Assembly (NCBI GenBank): GCA_030919125.1
Contig: CP121470.1
Span: 496,001-560,000 of the forward strand
DNA: 64,000 nt
Reading direction: 5' to 3'
From: Methanoregula sp. SKADARSKE-2
Lineage (GTDB): Archaea; Halobacteriota; Methanomicrobia; Methanomicrobiales; Methanospirillaceae
Below are positions 1 through 9,479 of the stretch, in pieces; position 1 is the stretch's first letter, and each line of letters starts with the position of its first letter. The notes under the pieces are model-generated. The model saw only the letters and a list, made by a program, of their open reading frames with translations. It was not told the DNA's origin and made no database searches. The translations under genes and the position numbers were made by a program.

Positions 1-408
1 GAGACCATTCCGGACGAGAAGTGTTGTATTCCTCTTATCGATTCTGCACAAAACTCTCTCCAGTCTGGTACTGTCCGGAAGGTACTCGGAGACGGAGCGT
101 ACGATCATATTTCGATTTTTAACGACCTTGAAAAGCGGCACATTTCTTCGGCGATCAAGATTCGATCGAATGCTTCGAGAAGATCGAAGGGTTCCTCCTA
201 TCGGGCTCAATGTGCCCGGGAGTTCCTTGATGCGGGATACGAGGAATGGGCTCAAAGACACAACTATGGTTCGAGATGGGCGGTCGAAGGCGTTTTCTCT
301 TCAATGAAACGGATTTTGGGGAAATCGGTCAAAGCTACCAGCATCAATGGAATGTTTCATGAGTTCCCACTGAAATTCAGTCTTTACAATATCCTCATCA
401 ACAGTTAA
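1..408 (+). pseudogene. IS5/IS4-type transposase, C-terminal fragment
   Basis: The reading frame is open from the first base and stops at a TAA ending at 408, giving the last 135 residues of a DDE transposase. Residues 30-35 read GDGAYD, which fits the second catalytic Asp. The segment around residue 96 (WAVEGVFSSMKR) fits the catalytic Glu helix of IS4/IS5-type enzymes. The N-terminal part lies outside the window, so I cannot tell whether the gene is whole. No clear terminal inverted repeat is visible in the 200 bases after the stop. Family assignment rests on motif pattern only. Confidence 0.7.
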
Positions 409-624
409 TACGCCCAGATTTCTAAACCGGGGAATTTAGTACGGATTTGTGCAACACAGCACGGTTGCAGGAAATGCTGTTGGCGATGCATCACGCCCGA
501 TGATGAAAAGGATGGCTCAGAAATACATGGATGATCCGGTCTAGCATTCCGGAGAAGCCCCTCACCTCGTTGGTCGACGGTATAATGACAAGTGTTATCA
601 TCGGGCTTTTTCAATATTGAATCA

Positions 625-1536
625 ATGCTCGAAAAATTCAAAGGGTGTCTGCTGGGCGCGGCGATAGGCGATGCGCTTGGAATGCCTAACGAGAGCGCAG
701 CTCCCAACCTGAGTAAGATGAGATACGGCTACCGGCGCCCGTACAAAGGCCATCCCAATGATAATCTCCATCCCGGCCAGTACACCGATGATACCCAGTT
801 GATGCTGCTTCTCGGAACCCTCCTCGCCGATGGCAGGTATAACGAGGAGCGGTATGCAACAGCGCTTCGCGCATTGTGTGCGCGGGGGGCTCTTCGTTTT
901 CCGGATGGATCCGTGACTTCCGCGTGCGAGCGGGCGGTCAAGGAAAGCGTTCCCCAGAAAGGGGTTAAATCGACAACCTCCGGTTGCCTCCCGGTCTCGA
1001 TCTCGTTCGCGCTCACCTTCCCGGATATGAACGAAGGTTGCGAACGGGCGGTCCGCGCCTGTAATGTCACGCACTCCCATCCCGCAGCCCATGCAGCGGT
1101 TTCAACATTTGTAACTCTCCTCTACCATGCCCTCCATGAATCTCCGGCTCCGGTTGAACGTGCACTTGAAAAAGCCCAGGCTGAGGATGAAGCCCTGGGA
1201 GCGAAGCTCAGAAATGCAGTTATCCTCGAAAAAGACGGGATGGAGACCGAAACGGCGTTACTGAAGATCGGCAATGATGTCTCCGTATTCCAGACTCTCC
1301 CCATAGCATTCTTCCTGATCAACCGGTACCACCATCCTCCGGATCTCCTGACCGTTGCTGCGAACACCGGCGGCAACACCGATACGATCTGCCTCCTCTG
1401 CGGTGCTTACATCGGGGCATCAAAAGGGATGGGCGCACTCCCTGCAGATCTTCTGGAAACACTGGAGGACCGTCAGCGTATCGAGCTATTAGCCCAGCGA
1501 CTTCATACAGTGTATAGCCGGAAAACCGGACAATAA
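625..1536 (+). CDS. ADP-ribosylglycohydrolase family protein
   Basis: A 303-residue protein of the DraG/ARH family. These di-metal enzymes hydrolyse ADP-ribose links on proteins or small molecules. The metal-binding pattern is present: GAAIGDALGMP at residues 11-21, TDDT at 54-57 and GGNTD at 249-253, as expected for the bi-nuclear Mg/Mn site. I chose the ATG at 625 over one 33 bases upstream because the family normally begins a few residues before the GxxxGDALG motif. It stands alone between a transposase fragment and the arginine operon. The natural substrate cannot be read from the sequence, and no ADP-ribosyltransferase or nitrogenase gene is nearby. Confidence 0.88.
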   Translation: MLEKFKGCLLGAAIGDALGMPNESAAPNLSKMRYGYRRPYKGHPNDNLHPGQYTDDTQLMLLLGTLLADGRYNEERYATALRALCARGALRFPDGSVTSACERAVKESVPQKGVKSTTSGCLPVSISFALTFPDMNEGCERAVRACNVTHSHPAAHAAVSTFVTLLYHALHESPAPVERALEKAQAEDEALGAKLRNAVILEKDGMETETALLKIGNDVSVFQTLPIAFFLINRYHHPPDLLTVAANTGGNTDTICLLCGAYIGASKGMGALPADLLETLEDRQRIELLAQRLHTVYSRKTGQ

Positions 1537-1632
1537 ACCCGCACTTTGTTTCCCGATACATTCCCACAGTCGGGGTAATTTTTTTGGTGATTCCTTAATA
1601 ACCATTAAATTTTCACAACCGGATATTCTTTT

Positions 1633-2619
1633 ATGAAAATTGCGATTATCGGTGCCTCCGGCTACGCCGGTGGTGAGCTTATCCGTCTCCTCGCTTGCCA
1701 CTCTGCTGCCAAAGTGGTCTGCGCCACTTCGCGCACGCTGGCAGGAACTCCTCTCGATCAGATACATCCCCATCTCAAGGGGTTCACGGATCTCAAATTC
1801 GAGAACCCGGCGGTTGATGCTATCGACGCCGATGTCGCATTTCTCGCAGTTCCCCACACCGCTGCAATGACGTACGCGGGAAAGCTCCTCTCCCGGGGAA
1901 TAAGAGTCATCGACCTCAGTGCCGATTACCGGTTGCCCCAAGAAGTTTTCGAGAAGGTCTACGGTGTCCCCCATACCGATTACTTCTGCGCACCCTACGG
2001 CATCCCGGAGATCCACCGGAAAGAGATTATCGGGGCGAAATTTACCGCAAATCCCGGGTGTTTCCCGACCGGTGCCACTCTCGCAGCCGCCCCGCTTGCG
2101 AAGCTCGCCCATACCATTATCTTTGATTCGAAGACGGGTGTCAGCGGTGCTGGCGACAACCCGTCTGCGACAACCCATTACCCGAATGTCGGGGACAATG
2201 TCGGTCCGTACAAGCTGACAACCCACCGCCACCTTGCTGAGATGATGCAGGAGATGGCGTGCCTTGGATCAGAGGCAGATGTCTACTTTACTCCCCACCT
2301 CATTCCCGTCAACCGCGGAATCCTGACGACCGCACATATCCTTCTCAACGAACCGCTGGGCCAGAAAGAGGTGGAAAAGCTCTACCAGGACTATTTCAAA
2401 GGCGAATATTTCATCAGGTACCAGAAACCCATACTCGCAGCAGTCCGGGGAAGCAACTTCTGTGATATCATGGTCGAAAGCGAAGGCTCGCGCATTGTGG
2501 CTATCTCTGCCATAGACAACCTTGTCAAAGGGGCGAGTGGCCAGGCAATCCAGAACATGAACCTGATGTGCGGGTTCGGGGAAAAGGACGGACTGAAAGG
2601 AGCAGGCATACTGCCGTAG
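1633..2619 (+). CDS. argC: N-acetyl-gamma-glutamyl-phosphate reductase
   Basis: 328 residues. The enzyme catalyses the NADPH-dependent reduction of N-acetylglutamyl-5-phosphate to the semialdehyde, the third step of arginine synthesis. The N-terminus carries the dinucleotide-binding [10 protein letters not shown] at residues 7-16. The catalytic cysteine is C143 in NPGCFPT, and the conserved [10 protein letters not shown] at 220-229 supplies the active-site histidine. It opens the arginine operon with the CBS gene, argJ and argB on the same strand. AT-rich TATA-like segments (around 1593-1615) lie 20-40 bases upstream of the ATG. Full length for the family; very secure. Confidence 0.97.
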   Translation: MKIAIIGASGYAGGELIRLLACHSAAKVVCATSRTLAGTPLDQIHPHLKGFTDLKFENPAVDAIDADVAFLAVPHTAAMTYAGKLLSRGIRVIDLSADYRLPQEVFEKVYGVPHTDYFCAPYGIPEIHRKEIIGAKFTANPGCFPTGATLAAAPLAKLAHTIIFDSKTGVSGAGDNPSATTHYPNVGDNVGPYKLTTHRHLAEMMQEMACLGSEADVYFTPHLIPVNRGILTTAHILLNEPLGQKEVEKLYQDYFKGEYFIRYQKPILAAVRGSNFCDIMVESEGSRIVAISAIDNLVKGASGQAIQNMNLMCGFGEKDGLKGAGILP

Positions 2620-2627
2620 GTGAGACC

Positions 2628-3122
2628 ATGCTGGTTGAAGAAGCGATGACAAAAAACCCGGTTATTTGCAGCCCGGAGACCCCCCTCCGTGAAGTAACGG
2701 CACTCATGAGGAAACACAATATTGGGGGCCTTCCTGTCGTGGACGGTGGGGAACTGGTAGGGATGATCACGGAATCCGATCTTATATCGCTCCTCAAAGA
2801 CGAGCGCATCTCGGATGATCTTTGGCTCCCCTCTCCCCTTGAGATTATCGAGATCCCGGTCAGGGAGTTCTTTAACTGGGAGAAGACCAAGCACGCGCTC
2901 CGCAATATCGGCGATATGCCGGTAAAAAAGATCATGACGCATCGTGTTGTCACTGCATGGAGAGAGATGGAAGTCGAGGAAGCTGCCTCAATTATGCTCA
3001 AGGAAGGCATTGCCCGGCTTCCGGTTCTTGCGGAGAAGAAGCTTGTCGGGATCATCACCCGGGAAGATATCATCCATGCGATAGGGTCTGCCTTTTCCGA
3101 AAATACGGGAGCCACGCAATGA
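2628..3122 (+). CDS. CBS-domain pair protein within the arginine operon
   Basis: 164 residues made of two CBS motifs, about 1-60 and 95-155, each with the usual M-T-x-x-P or I-M-T-H-R opening and a GMITESDL or GIITREDI ending. CBS pairs bind adenosyl ligands (AMP, ATP, SAM) and act as regulatory modules. There is no attached enzymatic domain. The ATG at 2628 follows GGTGA; an earlier in-frame ATG lies inside argC and gives a basic, non-conserved extension. The gene sits 8 bases after argC and its stop overlaps the argJ start (ATGA), so it is co-translated with arginine enzymes. A regulatory role in the pathway is inference from position only. Confidence 0.88.
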   Translation: MLVEEAMTKNPVICSPETPLREVTALMRKHNIGGLPVVDGGELVGMITESDLISLLKDERISDDLWLPSPLEIIEIPVREFFNWEKTKHALRNIGDMPVKKIMTHRVVTAWREMEVEEAASIMLKEGIARLPVLAEKKLVGIITREDIIHAIGSAFSENTGATQ

Positions 3123-4276
3123 CGTATAAGAGCATCTGTTCCGTTAAAGGCGTCGACGCGTACGGCATAAAGGAAGGAAGATTCGGGCTCGCTGTCATAC
3201 GGGCAAGCGGGACCGCAGCGGGCGTTTTCACGGAGAACCTTGTCAAGGCGGCACCCATCGAACTCATGCGCACTCAGATAAAAGCCGGGTGGCTGGAGGT
3301 CGTGATCGCCAACAGTGGCTGCGCAAATGCCTACACGGGGAAACGAGGGTACGCAGATGCGGTCTCGATGACCGGGATTGCCGGGACAGCGCTTGGCATC
3401 GACCCTAAACATGTCGGTGTCGCAAGCACCGGGGTCATTGGAAGGTATCTCGATCTCCCGCTGATCGAACGCCAGTGCAAAACGGTTGTCCCCAGACTCG
3501 ATCATACGCCGGAAACTGAGGCGCTTGCTGCCCAAGCAATCATGACTACCGATCTCTTCCCCAAGCACGCTCTTGTGAAGAAAGAGACCTTCGCGGTCGC
3601 CGGCATTGCGAAGGGGAGCGGGATGATCGCTCCCAATATGGGGACGATGCTGGCCTTCATCTATACCGATGCGGAGATCGGACCGGACCCCCTCTCAACC
3701 GCGCTTAAACAGGCGACCCGGAGGACCTTCAACCGCGTCGTAGTTGATGGTGATATGAGTACGAACGATATCGCCCTCTGCACGGCAACCGGGGAGTCCG
3801 GAAAAGTCGGGGCCCCCGAATTCTCTGCCGCACTTGAAGAGTGTTGCCGCCTTCTTGGACGACAGATCGCTGCCGATGGTGAAGGTGCAACAAAACTCCT
3901 TGAAGTGACGGTGAAGGGAGCAAGGAGGGAAGACGATGCCGCAAAAGTTGCGCGGACCGTGATTGAATCCCCCCTCGTGAAGACCGCAGTCTATGGTGAG
4001 GATCCAAACTGGGGCCGGGTCATCGCGGCGGCCGGACGGGCAGGTGTCGAATTCGATCCCAATGCGGTATCGCTCTGGATAAGCGATGGTGAAGGGGAGT
4101 ACCCCCTGGTCAAATCCGGTGAGATCATTGCTGACCTCAAGAGAGCAAAAGAAGCCATGCACGGCAAAAATGTTATCTTCATCCTCGATCTTGCCGCAGG
4201 AAGAGAGGAAGCGACTTCCTGGGGATGCGACCTCACCGAGCGCTACGTCAAGATCAACGGGAGGTACACCACATGA
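3119..4276 (+). CDS. argJ: Bifunctional ornithine acetyltransferase / N-acetylglutamate synthase
   Basis: 385 residues. ArgJ transfers the acetyl group from N-acetylornithine to glutamate, and in bifunctional forms can also use acetyl-CoA. The family cleaves itself before a nucleophilic Thr. Here the site lies in [14 protein letters not shown], with Thr176 preceded by Gly175 where Ala is usual. The strongly conserved EDPNWGR-type segment near residue 295 is present. The ATG at 3119 overlaps the stop of the CBS gene, and the stop overlaps argB, so translation of the three genes is probably coupled. Homology alone does not show whether it has the acetyl-CoA activity. Confidence 0.95.
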   Translation: MTYKSICSVKGVDAYGIKEGRFGLAVIRASGTAAGVFTENLVKAAPIELMRTQIKAGWLEVVIANSGCANAYTGKRGYADAVSMTGIAGTALGIDPKHVGVASTGVIGRYLDLPLIERQCKTVVPRLDHTPETEALAAQAIMTTDLFPKHALVKKETFAVAGIAKGSGMIAPNMGTMLAFIYTDAEIGPDPLSTALKQATRRTFNRVVVDGDMSTNDIALCTATGESGKVGAPEFSAALEECCRLLGRQIAADGEGATKLLEVTVKGARREDDAAKVARTVIESPLVKTAVYGEDPNWGRVIAAAGRAGVEFDPNAVSLWISDGEGEYPLVKSGEIIADLKRAKEAMHGKNVIFILDLAAGREEATSWGCDLTERYVKINGRYTT

Positions 4277-5148
4277 TGAGACGCGAAGACGTTCTCATGG
4301 AGGCCCTCCCGTATATCCAGCAGTTTCACGGCAAGACCGTCGTCATCAAGCTCGGCGGCCACGCGATGGTCGATCCTGTTGTCCTCGAAAACGCGATTCG
4401 CGACGTCGTGCTCCTTCGCTACGTGGGGATCCGGGTAGTTCTCGTCCACGGGGGAGGCCCGGAGATCAGTGAGAAGATGAAGGCCATGGGGAAGGAGTCT
4501 GTCTTCGTTGGCGGTCTCCGCGTTACCGATCAGGAGACCCTTGAGATCGCCCAGATGGTGCTTGTCGGTAAGATCAACCGGGGGATAGTCTCGCTGATCG
4601 CAAAGTGCGGGGCACGGGGTGTCGGCCTTTCAGGAAGCGACGGGAACCTGATCATCGCAAAGAAGATGGATCCCCAGAAAATCGTGGTTGGCGGCGTGGA
4701 AAAAGAGGTAGACCTCGGCCACGTAGGTGAGATCGAGTGGATTGATCCGGAACTTCTCAACACCCTGCTTGACAAGGATTACATCCCGGTTGTTGCACCC
4801 ATTGCTATTGACCGGCACGGTGGCGGTCTGAATATCAATGCAGACACGGCAGCGGGAGATATTGCAATCGCGCTCAAGGCATACAAGATCATCAACATGA
4901 CCGATGTTGACGGTGTCATGGATGCTGATCGCAAACACGTCTTCCGAAAACTCACCCTTGACGAGGCCAAAGCCATGCAGAAATCCGGGGCCATTGGCGA
5001 AGGAATGATCCCGAAGGTCGGCTCCGTAATCAGAGGTGTCGAGAACGGTGTCGCCTACGCCCATATCATCAACGGGAATATCGAGCACAACCTCATCCTC
5101 GAACTCTTCACCCATGATGGCGTGGGGACGATGCTTTCCCTGAGGTAA
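4273..5148 (+). CDS. argB: Acetylglutamate kinase
   Basis: 291 residues. Phosphorylates N-acetylglutamate with ATP, the second step of arginine synthesis. Amino-acid-kinase signatures are clear: [10 protein letters not shown] near residues 20-29, the LVHGGGPEI loop near 58-66, and the late GMIPKV segment. The ATG at 4273 overlaps the argJ stop (ATGA); a second ATG follows directly at 4276. The C-terminal part ([16 protein letters not shown]...LLELF-like end) is full length. It is the last gene of the argC-CBS-argJ-argB operon. ArgD and the rest of the pathway are not in the window. Confidence 0.97.
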   Translation: MMRREDVLMEALPYIQQFHGKTVVIKLGGHAMVDPVVLENAIRDVVLLRYVGIRVVLVHGGGPEISEKMKAMGKESVFVGGLRVTDQETLEIAQMVLVGKINRGIVSLIAKCGARGVGLSGSDGNLIIAKKMDPQKIVVGGVEKEVDLGHVGEIEWIDPELLNTLLDKDYIPVVAPIAIDRHGGGLNINADTAAGDIAIALKAYKIINMTDVDGVMDADRKHVFRKLTLDEAKAMQKSGAIGEGMIPKVGSVIRGVENGVAYAHIINGNIEHNLILELFTHDGVGTMLSLR

Positions 5149-5218
5149 TCCTTCTTTACTGCGGAAAGGACATTTTATCAAACCTCCCATCTCCACTACT
5201 ATACAGGGGATACCCGCA

Positions 5219-6697
5219 ATGGACAGGACAATAAAAATTGTACTCGGACTATTTCTCGTTTTGGTAATTGGCGTCGTGGTAGCATCTCTTTTCACCGCTT
5301 CCGGTGCGACAGAACCCCAACCCGTGATTGCCGGCCCATCCGGCAATGTCTCAGTATATTTCTTCTACGGTGAAGGATGCCCGCACTGCAAGAATATAGA
5401 GCCGTTTCTGGCAGACCTCTCAAAGAAATATCCGCAGGTGACGTTTTCATCCTTCGAGGCATGGCACAACCAGACAAATGCTGAGTGGTTTGCTGCAATA
5501 AACCAGAAACTCGGGATAAAAGGAGGGTTCCCGGAAGTCATCACCGGAAACACTGTTCTCGTGGGGGATAGGGAAATTCCGGCAAAGCTGGAAGCCGCCA
5601 TTGTGGACCAGCTAAAAAAAGAACTGAATGAGAATACCGCCGGGCCGAAGCCGGGATCGGAGCCTCTCCCCCCGGGTTCAAAAACGACCATCTCCGCGCT
5701 CTTCTTTTATAGCGAAGGATGCAAATACTGTGATGCTGTCAAGCCATTCCTCGCCGAACTTACGCGGAAGCACCCGGGCTTCGCAATCGAATCCCTGGAA
5801 CTTTACCATAACAGGACGAACCAGCAGAAATTCTCTGAATTGACCAGCCAGTACGGGATCAGCGGCGTGGGGATCCCGGTGGCGTTCATCGGGAAGCATG
5901 CACTGGTGGGGGATGTCAATATCACGAATCATCTCGAAGCGTACATCGCTGAAGCGGAAAGATGTCCCCTGTCAAATATGACGGCTATAGGGACAGGCGA
6001 GGGTAGTTCAGCGACCTCATCTGTATGCCTGACCGTCCCTCTCGTGATATCTTCAGCACTGGTTGACAGCATCAACCCCTGTGCCTTTTCCGTGCTGATC
6101 TTCCTCCTGATATCCATTATTTCGGTAAAAAACCGGAGGAAGATCCTGCTTGTCGGCGGGGTCTATATCGCTGCGGTCTTCCTCTTCAATCTCCTCACAG
6201 GTCTCGGCCTCTTCTCCATGATCCACCTATCCGGCCTCTCGTTTTGGCTCTCCCTTACCGGCGCGATTGTTGCACTTGGGCTCGGCCTCGTGAACGTAAT
6301 CGATGCAGTGAGGAAAGAAGAAGGGTTTCTGCTGGCAATACCCGAATCAAGAAAAGAGTCGTTCAGCCACTACATCCGGGAGGCATCCCTGCCCGCTGCC
6401 TTTCTGCTGGGAATTCTTGTAGGGATATTCGAACTTCCCTGCATCGGGGGAATTTACCTCGCAATTCTCGGGCTTATGAGTCGGGAACTGACGCTTGTCC
6501 AGGGGCTACCGTACCTGTTTTTATACAATTTTGTCTTTGTCCTCCCCCTCATTATCATACTCCTTGTCGTCGCGTTCGGCATGGACCCCGAGAAGGCGGA
6601 TGCATGGTGGTTGCCGCACCGGAGAACGCTCCGCTTGATCGTGGGGTTGGCCATGATTGCCCTTGGTGTATTCATCCTCGCAAGCGGGATACGGTAA
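5219..6697 (+). CDS. Membrane thiol-disulfide protein: two thioredoxin-like domains fused to CcdA
   Basis: 492 residues with an unusual order: an N-terminal membrane anchor (residues 7-27), a thioredoxin-like domain with GCPHC (C54, C57), a second with GCKYC (C168, C171), then a six-helix CcdA/DsbD-type membrane region (about 272-492). The paired membrane cysteines of CcdA are present at C288 (DSINPCAF) and C408 (FELPCIGG). CcdA proteins carry electrons from cytoplasmic thioredoxin across the membrane, so this fusion could pass reductant directly to extracellular disulfides; that flow is inference. It is a single gene 70 bases after argB, with AT-rich sequence before the ATG. Confidence 0.88.
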   Translation: MDRTIKIVLGLFLVLVIGVVVASLFTASGATEPQPVIAGPSGNVSVYFFYGEGCPHCKNIEPFLADLSKKYPQVTFSSFEAWHNQTNAEWFAAINQKLGIKGGFPEVITGNTVLVGDREIPAKLEAAIVDQLKKELNENTAGPKPGSEPLPPGSKTTISALFFYSEGCKYCDAVKPFLAELTRKHPGFAIESLELYHNRTNQQKFSELTSQYGISGVGIPVAFIGKHALVGDVNITNHLEAYIAEAERCPLSNMTAIGTGEGSSATSSVCLTVPLVISSALVDSINPCAFSVLIFLLISIISVKNRRKILLVGGVYIAAVFLFNLLTGLGLFSMIHLSGLSFWLSLTGAIVALGLGLVNVIDAVRKEEGFLLAIPESRKESFSHYIREASLPAAFLLGILVGIFELPCIGGIYLAILGLMSRELTLVQGLPYLFLYNFVFVLPLIIILLVVAFGMDPEKADAWWLPHRRTLRLIVGLAMIALGVFILASGIR

Positions 6698-6756
6698 AAA
6701 AACGGTGCAAGGCAGAACCCGCGGAATTAGGGGGATATCTCCAAATATTTTACAAT

Positions 6757-7032
6757 TTAATCCTTGCAGGAGCATCCCCGCTGGCGCTCCTCGCTCATAG
6801 CGATAAGAATTCCGAAGATTTTCCGGACCGTCTCGGGATCGATATTATAGCCGGTTGCGAGTTCTACTGCCGATTCAATCACCGCAGCAGCTCGTTTTGC
6901 GTCATGGACCGGTATGCCCTGGCTGCTCTTAATCTTTGCAATCTCCGATGCAAGATCCTGCCTCTTTGCGATAAGCCGGACAATCTCGTTATCCACGCCC
7001 GTGATCTCGGCCCTTACTGTCTCAAGGGACAT
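6757..7032 (-). CDS. Chorismate mutase, AroQ type
   Basis: 91 residues of all-helical AroQ fold; converts chorismate to prephenate for Phe and Tyr synthesis. The N-terminal LETVRAEITGVDNEIVRLIAKR matches the first helix (with the conserved R and D), and later IPVHDAKR supplies further active-site residues. I took the ATG at 7032; a second ATG lies 6 bases upstream. A TATA-like GTTTATAGG on the minus strand (7056-7064) is placed to start transcription almost at this codon, suggesting a leaderless message. The C-terminal CSC-K tail is not a known motif. It is divergent from the M50 protease gene. Confidence 0.88.
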   Translation of the reverse strand: MSLETVRAEITGVDNEIVRLIAKRQDLASEIAKIKSSQGIPVHDAKRAAAVIESAVELATGYNIDPETVRKIFGILIAMSEERQRGCSCKD

Positions 7033-7132
7033 ACACATAACATCTCGTTATAGTTCCTATAAACCCGATCGGTTAAAAGACCCAGAACACCAGAAAGATA
7101 ACAGAGGACTTCCTTATCTGATCCGGTGCTCT

Positions 7133-7786
7133 ATGCTTGAACGTATCTCCCGCCGTGAAGAGTTTGATCTTTTTATCGCCTGGATTGCCATCTCGCTTGC
7201 GTTTACGATAATTTTCATCTCGCCCGGGGGACTTTTAACCCCTGCGATGCGCATCCCGCCGCTGGCCGCCTTAATCTTCTTTGGGGTCTCTCTGGTTACT
7301 GTCGGCATCGGGTTCATCCTCCACGAGGTGGCCCACAAGTTCCTCGCTATGAAATACGGGTTCTGGGCAGAATTCCGGAAGGACAACGTGATGCTGCTCA
7401 TCGCTGTCGTCCTTGCCGCCCTGGTGGGTTTTGTCTTTGCAGCGCCGGGAGCGACGGTTATCTATCCGAACAGTGCCGATGGCCGGGGGCTCAGCCGGGA
7501 AGAGAACGGGAAGATATCGGCAGCCGGTCCCCTCGTCAATCTCCTGCTGTGTATCCCGTTTGCCCTGATCCTTTACCTTGCGGTGAGTGCCGACAGCCCG
7601 AACAGTATCCTCACCATTATCGGTACTGTTGGTCTCCAGGTCAACGCGATGGTCGCCGCATTCAATATGCTGCCGGTCAGTGTCCTCGATGGGAAAAAGA
7701 TCCTTGCATGGAACGTGGGAGTGTTCGCTGTTATGATCGTTGCGGCCTTCGGTATTCTTATCGGATCGTTCTCTTTCTTACCCTGA
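7133..7786 (+). CDS. Membrane metalloprotease of the M50 (site-2 protease) family
   Basis: 217 residues with about six hydrophobic segments. The zinc site HEVAH is at residues 64-68 inside a membrane helix, and the third-ligand motif N178-x2-P181...D186-G187 (NMLPVSVLDG) is complete. M50 enzymes cut transmembrane segments of regulatory or other proteins. There is no PDZ or CBS domain, so this is the short form common in archaea. The ATG at 7133 was chosen because the hydrophobic profile starts there; the longer frame runs antisense through chorismate mutase. The substrate is unknown. Confidence 0.88.
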   Translation: MLERISRREEFDLFIAWIAISLAFTIIFISPGGLLTPAMRIPPLAALIFFGVSLVTVGIGFILHEVAHKFLAMKYGFWAEFRKDNVMLLIAVVLAALVGFVFAAPGATVIYPNSADGRGLSREENGKISAAGPLVNLLLCIPFALILYLAVSADSPNSILTIIGTVGLQVNAMVAAFNMLPVSVLDGKKILAWNVGVFAVMIVAAFGILIGSFSFLP

Positions 7787-7817
7787 TAACCTACCACTTT
7801 TTTGATGGATAAGAAGA

Positions 7818-8426
7818 TCAGGCCAGGGTGTTCATCTTTTCCAGGACTTCCACGACCGTCCTCCCCTTCTCGAAGGCTCCTTTCAGGGCGGTCGGGTGCT
7901 TCTTCACCCCGCCGAAAGCGTCCATGTTGTTTGCGATAATGTTATCGTAATACTCAAATCCGGTGCCGTTGAAAAACGCCGTTATCGCAGGGAATGCAGC
8001 ATCGAAGACGTTGTCCCACGAAAGGCCGGCGGTCGAGATAAAGAGGCCTTTGTGGCGTTTGATGTGGTCGCTTGAGAAGTAGAGCGTTTTTAAAATAAAT
8101 TTCCTGGCCCAGAGATACTGCGCCCGGTCGATCAGGCTTTTGAGTTCCGCGGTAATTCCCATGCTGTAGATGGGAGAGGCAACCGCAATACAATCGGCCG
8201 CGAGGATCTTGTCGAGGAGCCCGATTGCGTCGTCTTTTATGACGCATTCACCGGTCTTGTGGCAAGCGTTACAGCCCCTGCAGCTTGAACAGGTGATCTC
8301 CTTGAGGACGATCTTCTCAACCTCTGCCCCGGCTTCCCGGGCACCTTCGAGAAAACTGTCGAGCAGGGTCTCCGTGTTTCCATGACGGTGCGGGCTTCCG
8401 GAGATCCCCAGTACTTTGATAACCAT
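7818..8426 (-). CDS. Iron-sulfur flavoprotein (Isf family)
   Basis: 202 residues. The N-terminal flavodoxin-like fold starts with VLGISGSPHRHGNTETL, the FMN phosphate loop of NADPH-dependent FMN reductases. The iron-sulfur cysteines are C49, C52, C55 and C61 (with an extra C46), matching the compact motif of Methanosarcina Isf. Isf proteins move electrons from ferredoxin and reduce O2 or H2O2 in methanogens. It is the downstream member of a pair with the gene ending at 8440 (13-base gap), so the two probably share a transcript. Physiological partner unknown. Confidence 0.9.
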   Translation of the reverse strand: MVIKVLGISGSPHRHGNTETLLDSFLEGAREAGAEVEKIVLKEITCSSCRGCNACHKTGECVIKDDAIGLLDKILAADCIAVASPIYSMGITAELKSLIDRAQYLWARKFILKTLYFSSDHIKRHKGLFISTAGLSWDNVFDAAFPAITAFFNGTGFEYYDNIIANNMDAFGGVKKHPTALKGAFEKGRTVVEVLEKMNTLA

Positions 8427-8439
8427 GTCTGTATCGTCC

Positions 8440-9057
8440 TCACAGCGCGAGGCGCTTTTTCAGTTCTGCGATTGTTGCGCGACCGAGTTTTTCGGCATCC
8501 TGTTTTGCTGTCGGGTGGTTCGCAATGGCTCCCTTTTCATCAACCCCGTTTATCATCAGGTAACTGATATCGGCGTCCCGGATATCGATGACATGGTAAA
8601 AGCATTTCACCGAGGGTTTCGCGGCATCGAAGACATGATCCCAGTCCTGTCCTGCGGTTGCGAGGAATATGCCGAGACGCTTCCCCTTCCGCTCTTCGGG
8701 AACGACCGGGAGTTTCAGCACGTACTTTCTCGACCTGAAGACCTGCGCCCGGTCGATGAGCGACTTTGTCTGGGCGTTTATTCCCATGCAGAAGATTGGC
8801 GCAGCGAGAATGATGCAATCTGCATCGATGAGTTTGTCGTGGAGAATGCCCATGCCGTCCCGCTGGACACATTTGTTCAGCTTCTCGCAGGCATTGCACC
8901 CGTGGCAGGGGTTGACATTCGCCTCGGTTAAGGCGATCTTCTCTATGGATACATCCTTGTCCTCACCCATAGATCCCAGAACCCAGTCGAGCAATGTTTC
9001 CGAGTTACCGTGCCGGCGCGGGCTGCCTGCAAAGGCGAGAACCTTGATTGTCATCAC
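8440..9057 (-). CDS. Iron-sulfur flavoprotein (Isf family), second copy
   Basis: 205 residues and clearly paralogous to its downstream neighbour. It has the FMN loop AGSPRRHGNSETLL at about 10-23 and the cluster motif C51-x2-C54-x2-C57-x5-C63. The later LIDRAQVFR and TAGQDWDHVFDAAKPS segments align with the first copy, which indicates a tandem duplication. The start could be either of two adjacent ATG codons (9057 or 9054). Downstream of other redox genes, it fits an oxygen-defence role, which is inferred from the family. It is first in the two-gene transcript. Confidence 0.9.
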   Translation of the reverse strand: MMTIKVLAFAGSPRRHGNSETLLDWVLGSMGEDKDVSIEKIALTEANVNPCHGCNACEKLNKCVQRDGMGILHDKLIDADCIILAAPIFCMGINAQTKSLIDRAQVFRSRKYVLKLPVVPEERKGKRLGIFLATAGQDWDHVFDAAKPSVKCFYHVIDIRDADISYLMINGVDEKGAIANHPTAKQDAEKLGRATIAELKKRLAL

Positions 9058-9479
9058 CCTTTTCTATGTCATCCGAAGTGAAAAAAGATTGGATAGAGTT
9101 TTCGGGGGGGGGGAATTGTCAGGATCGACAGGGGAGTACCCCCCTCCACAGAGACCGGGACATCTCCCTCTGATTTTCACTTACGTTGCCACAGTTTCGA
9201 TTGGATTTAGGTCGGAGAAGTGATTTATTTTTATCGCGATTCTGAAGGGTGGTGGCCCCTCTTGTATGCCCTGAGGGGTACCCCCTGTCCGGTTTCTTGG
9301 CCGACCAACCCCCCTCCCCCGCCGGCTCCCATTACGAGAAACTAGCTGGTGGCATACGAAAACAAATTCAGAAGAAACCGAGGCACGGAAATCGTGTTAC
9401 TACAAGATGCGGGCAAAAAAATCCTCTCGTTCCGGACCACTAAAAGGCCAGGAACGGGGAAACGGATCAACGAGGACCC
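9058..9479. other. Intergenic region with a G10 tract
   Basis: About 420 bases between the Isf pair and the CMD gene. I find no convincing gene: the short frames have no codon bias or recognisable motif. It contains a run of ten G at 9104-9113 and several C/G-rich blocks. It should hold the promoter of the Isf pair near its left edge, but no strong TATA box is clear. Confidence 0.5.

Noticed and set aside
2525-3568. 347-codon minus-strand frame
   Set aside because: Antisense to argC, the CBS gene and argJ, whose identities are secure.
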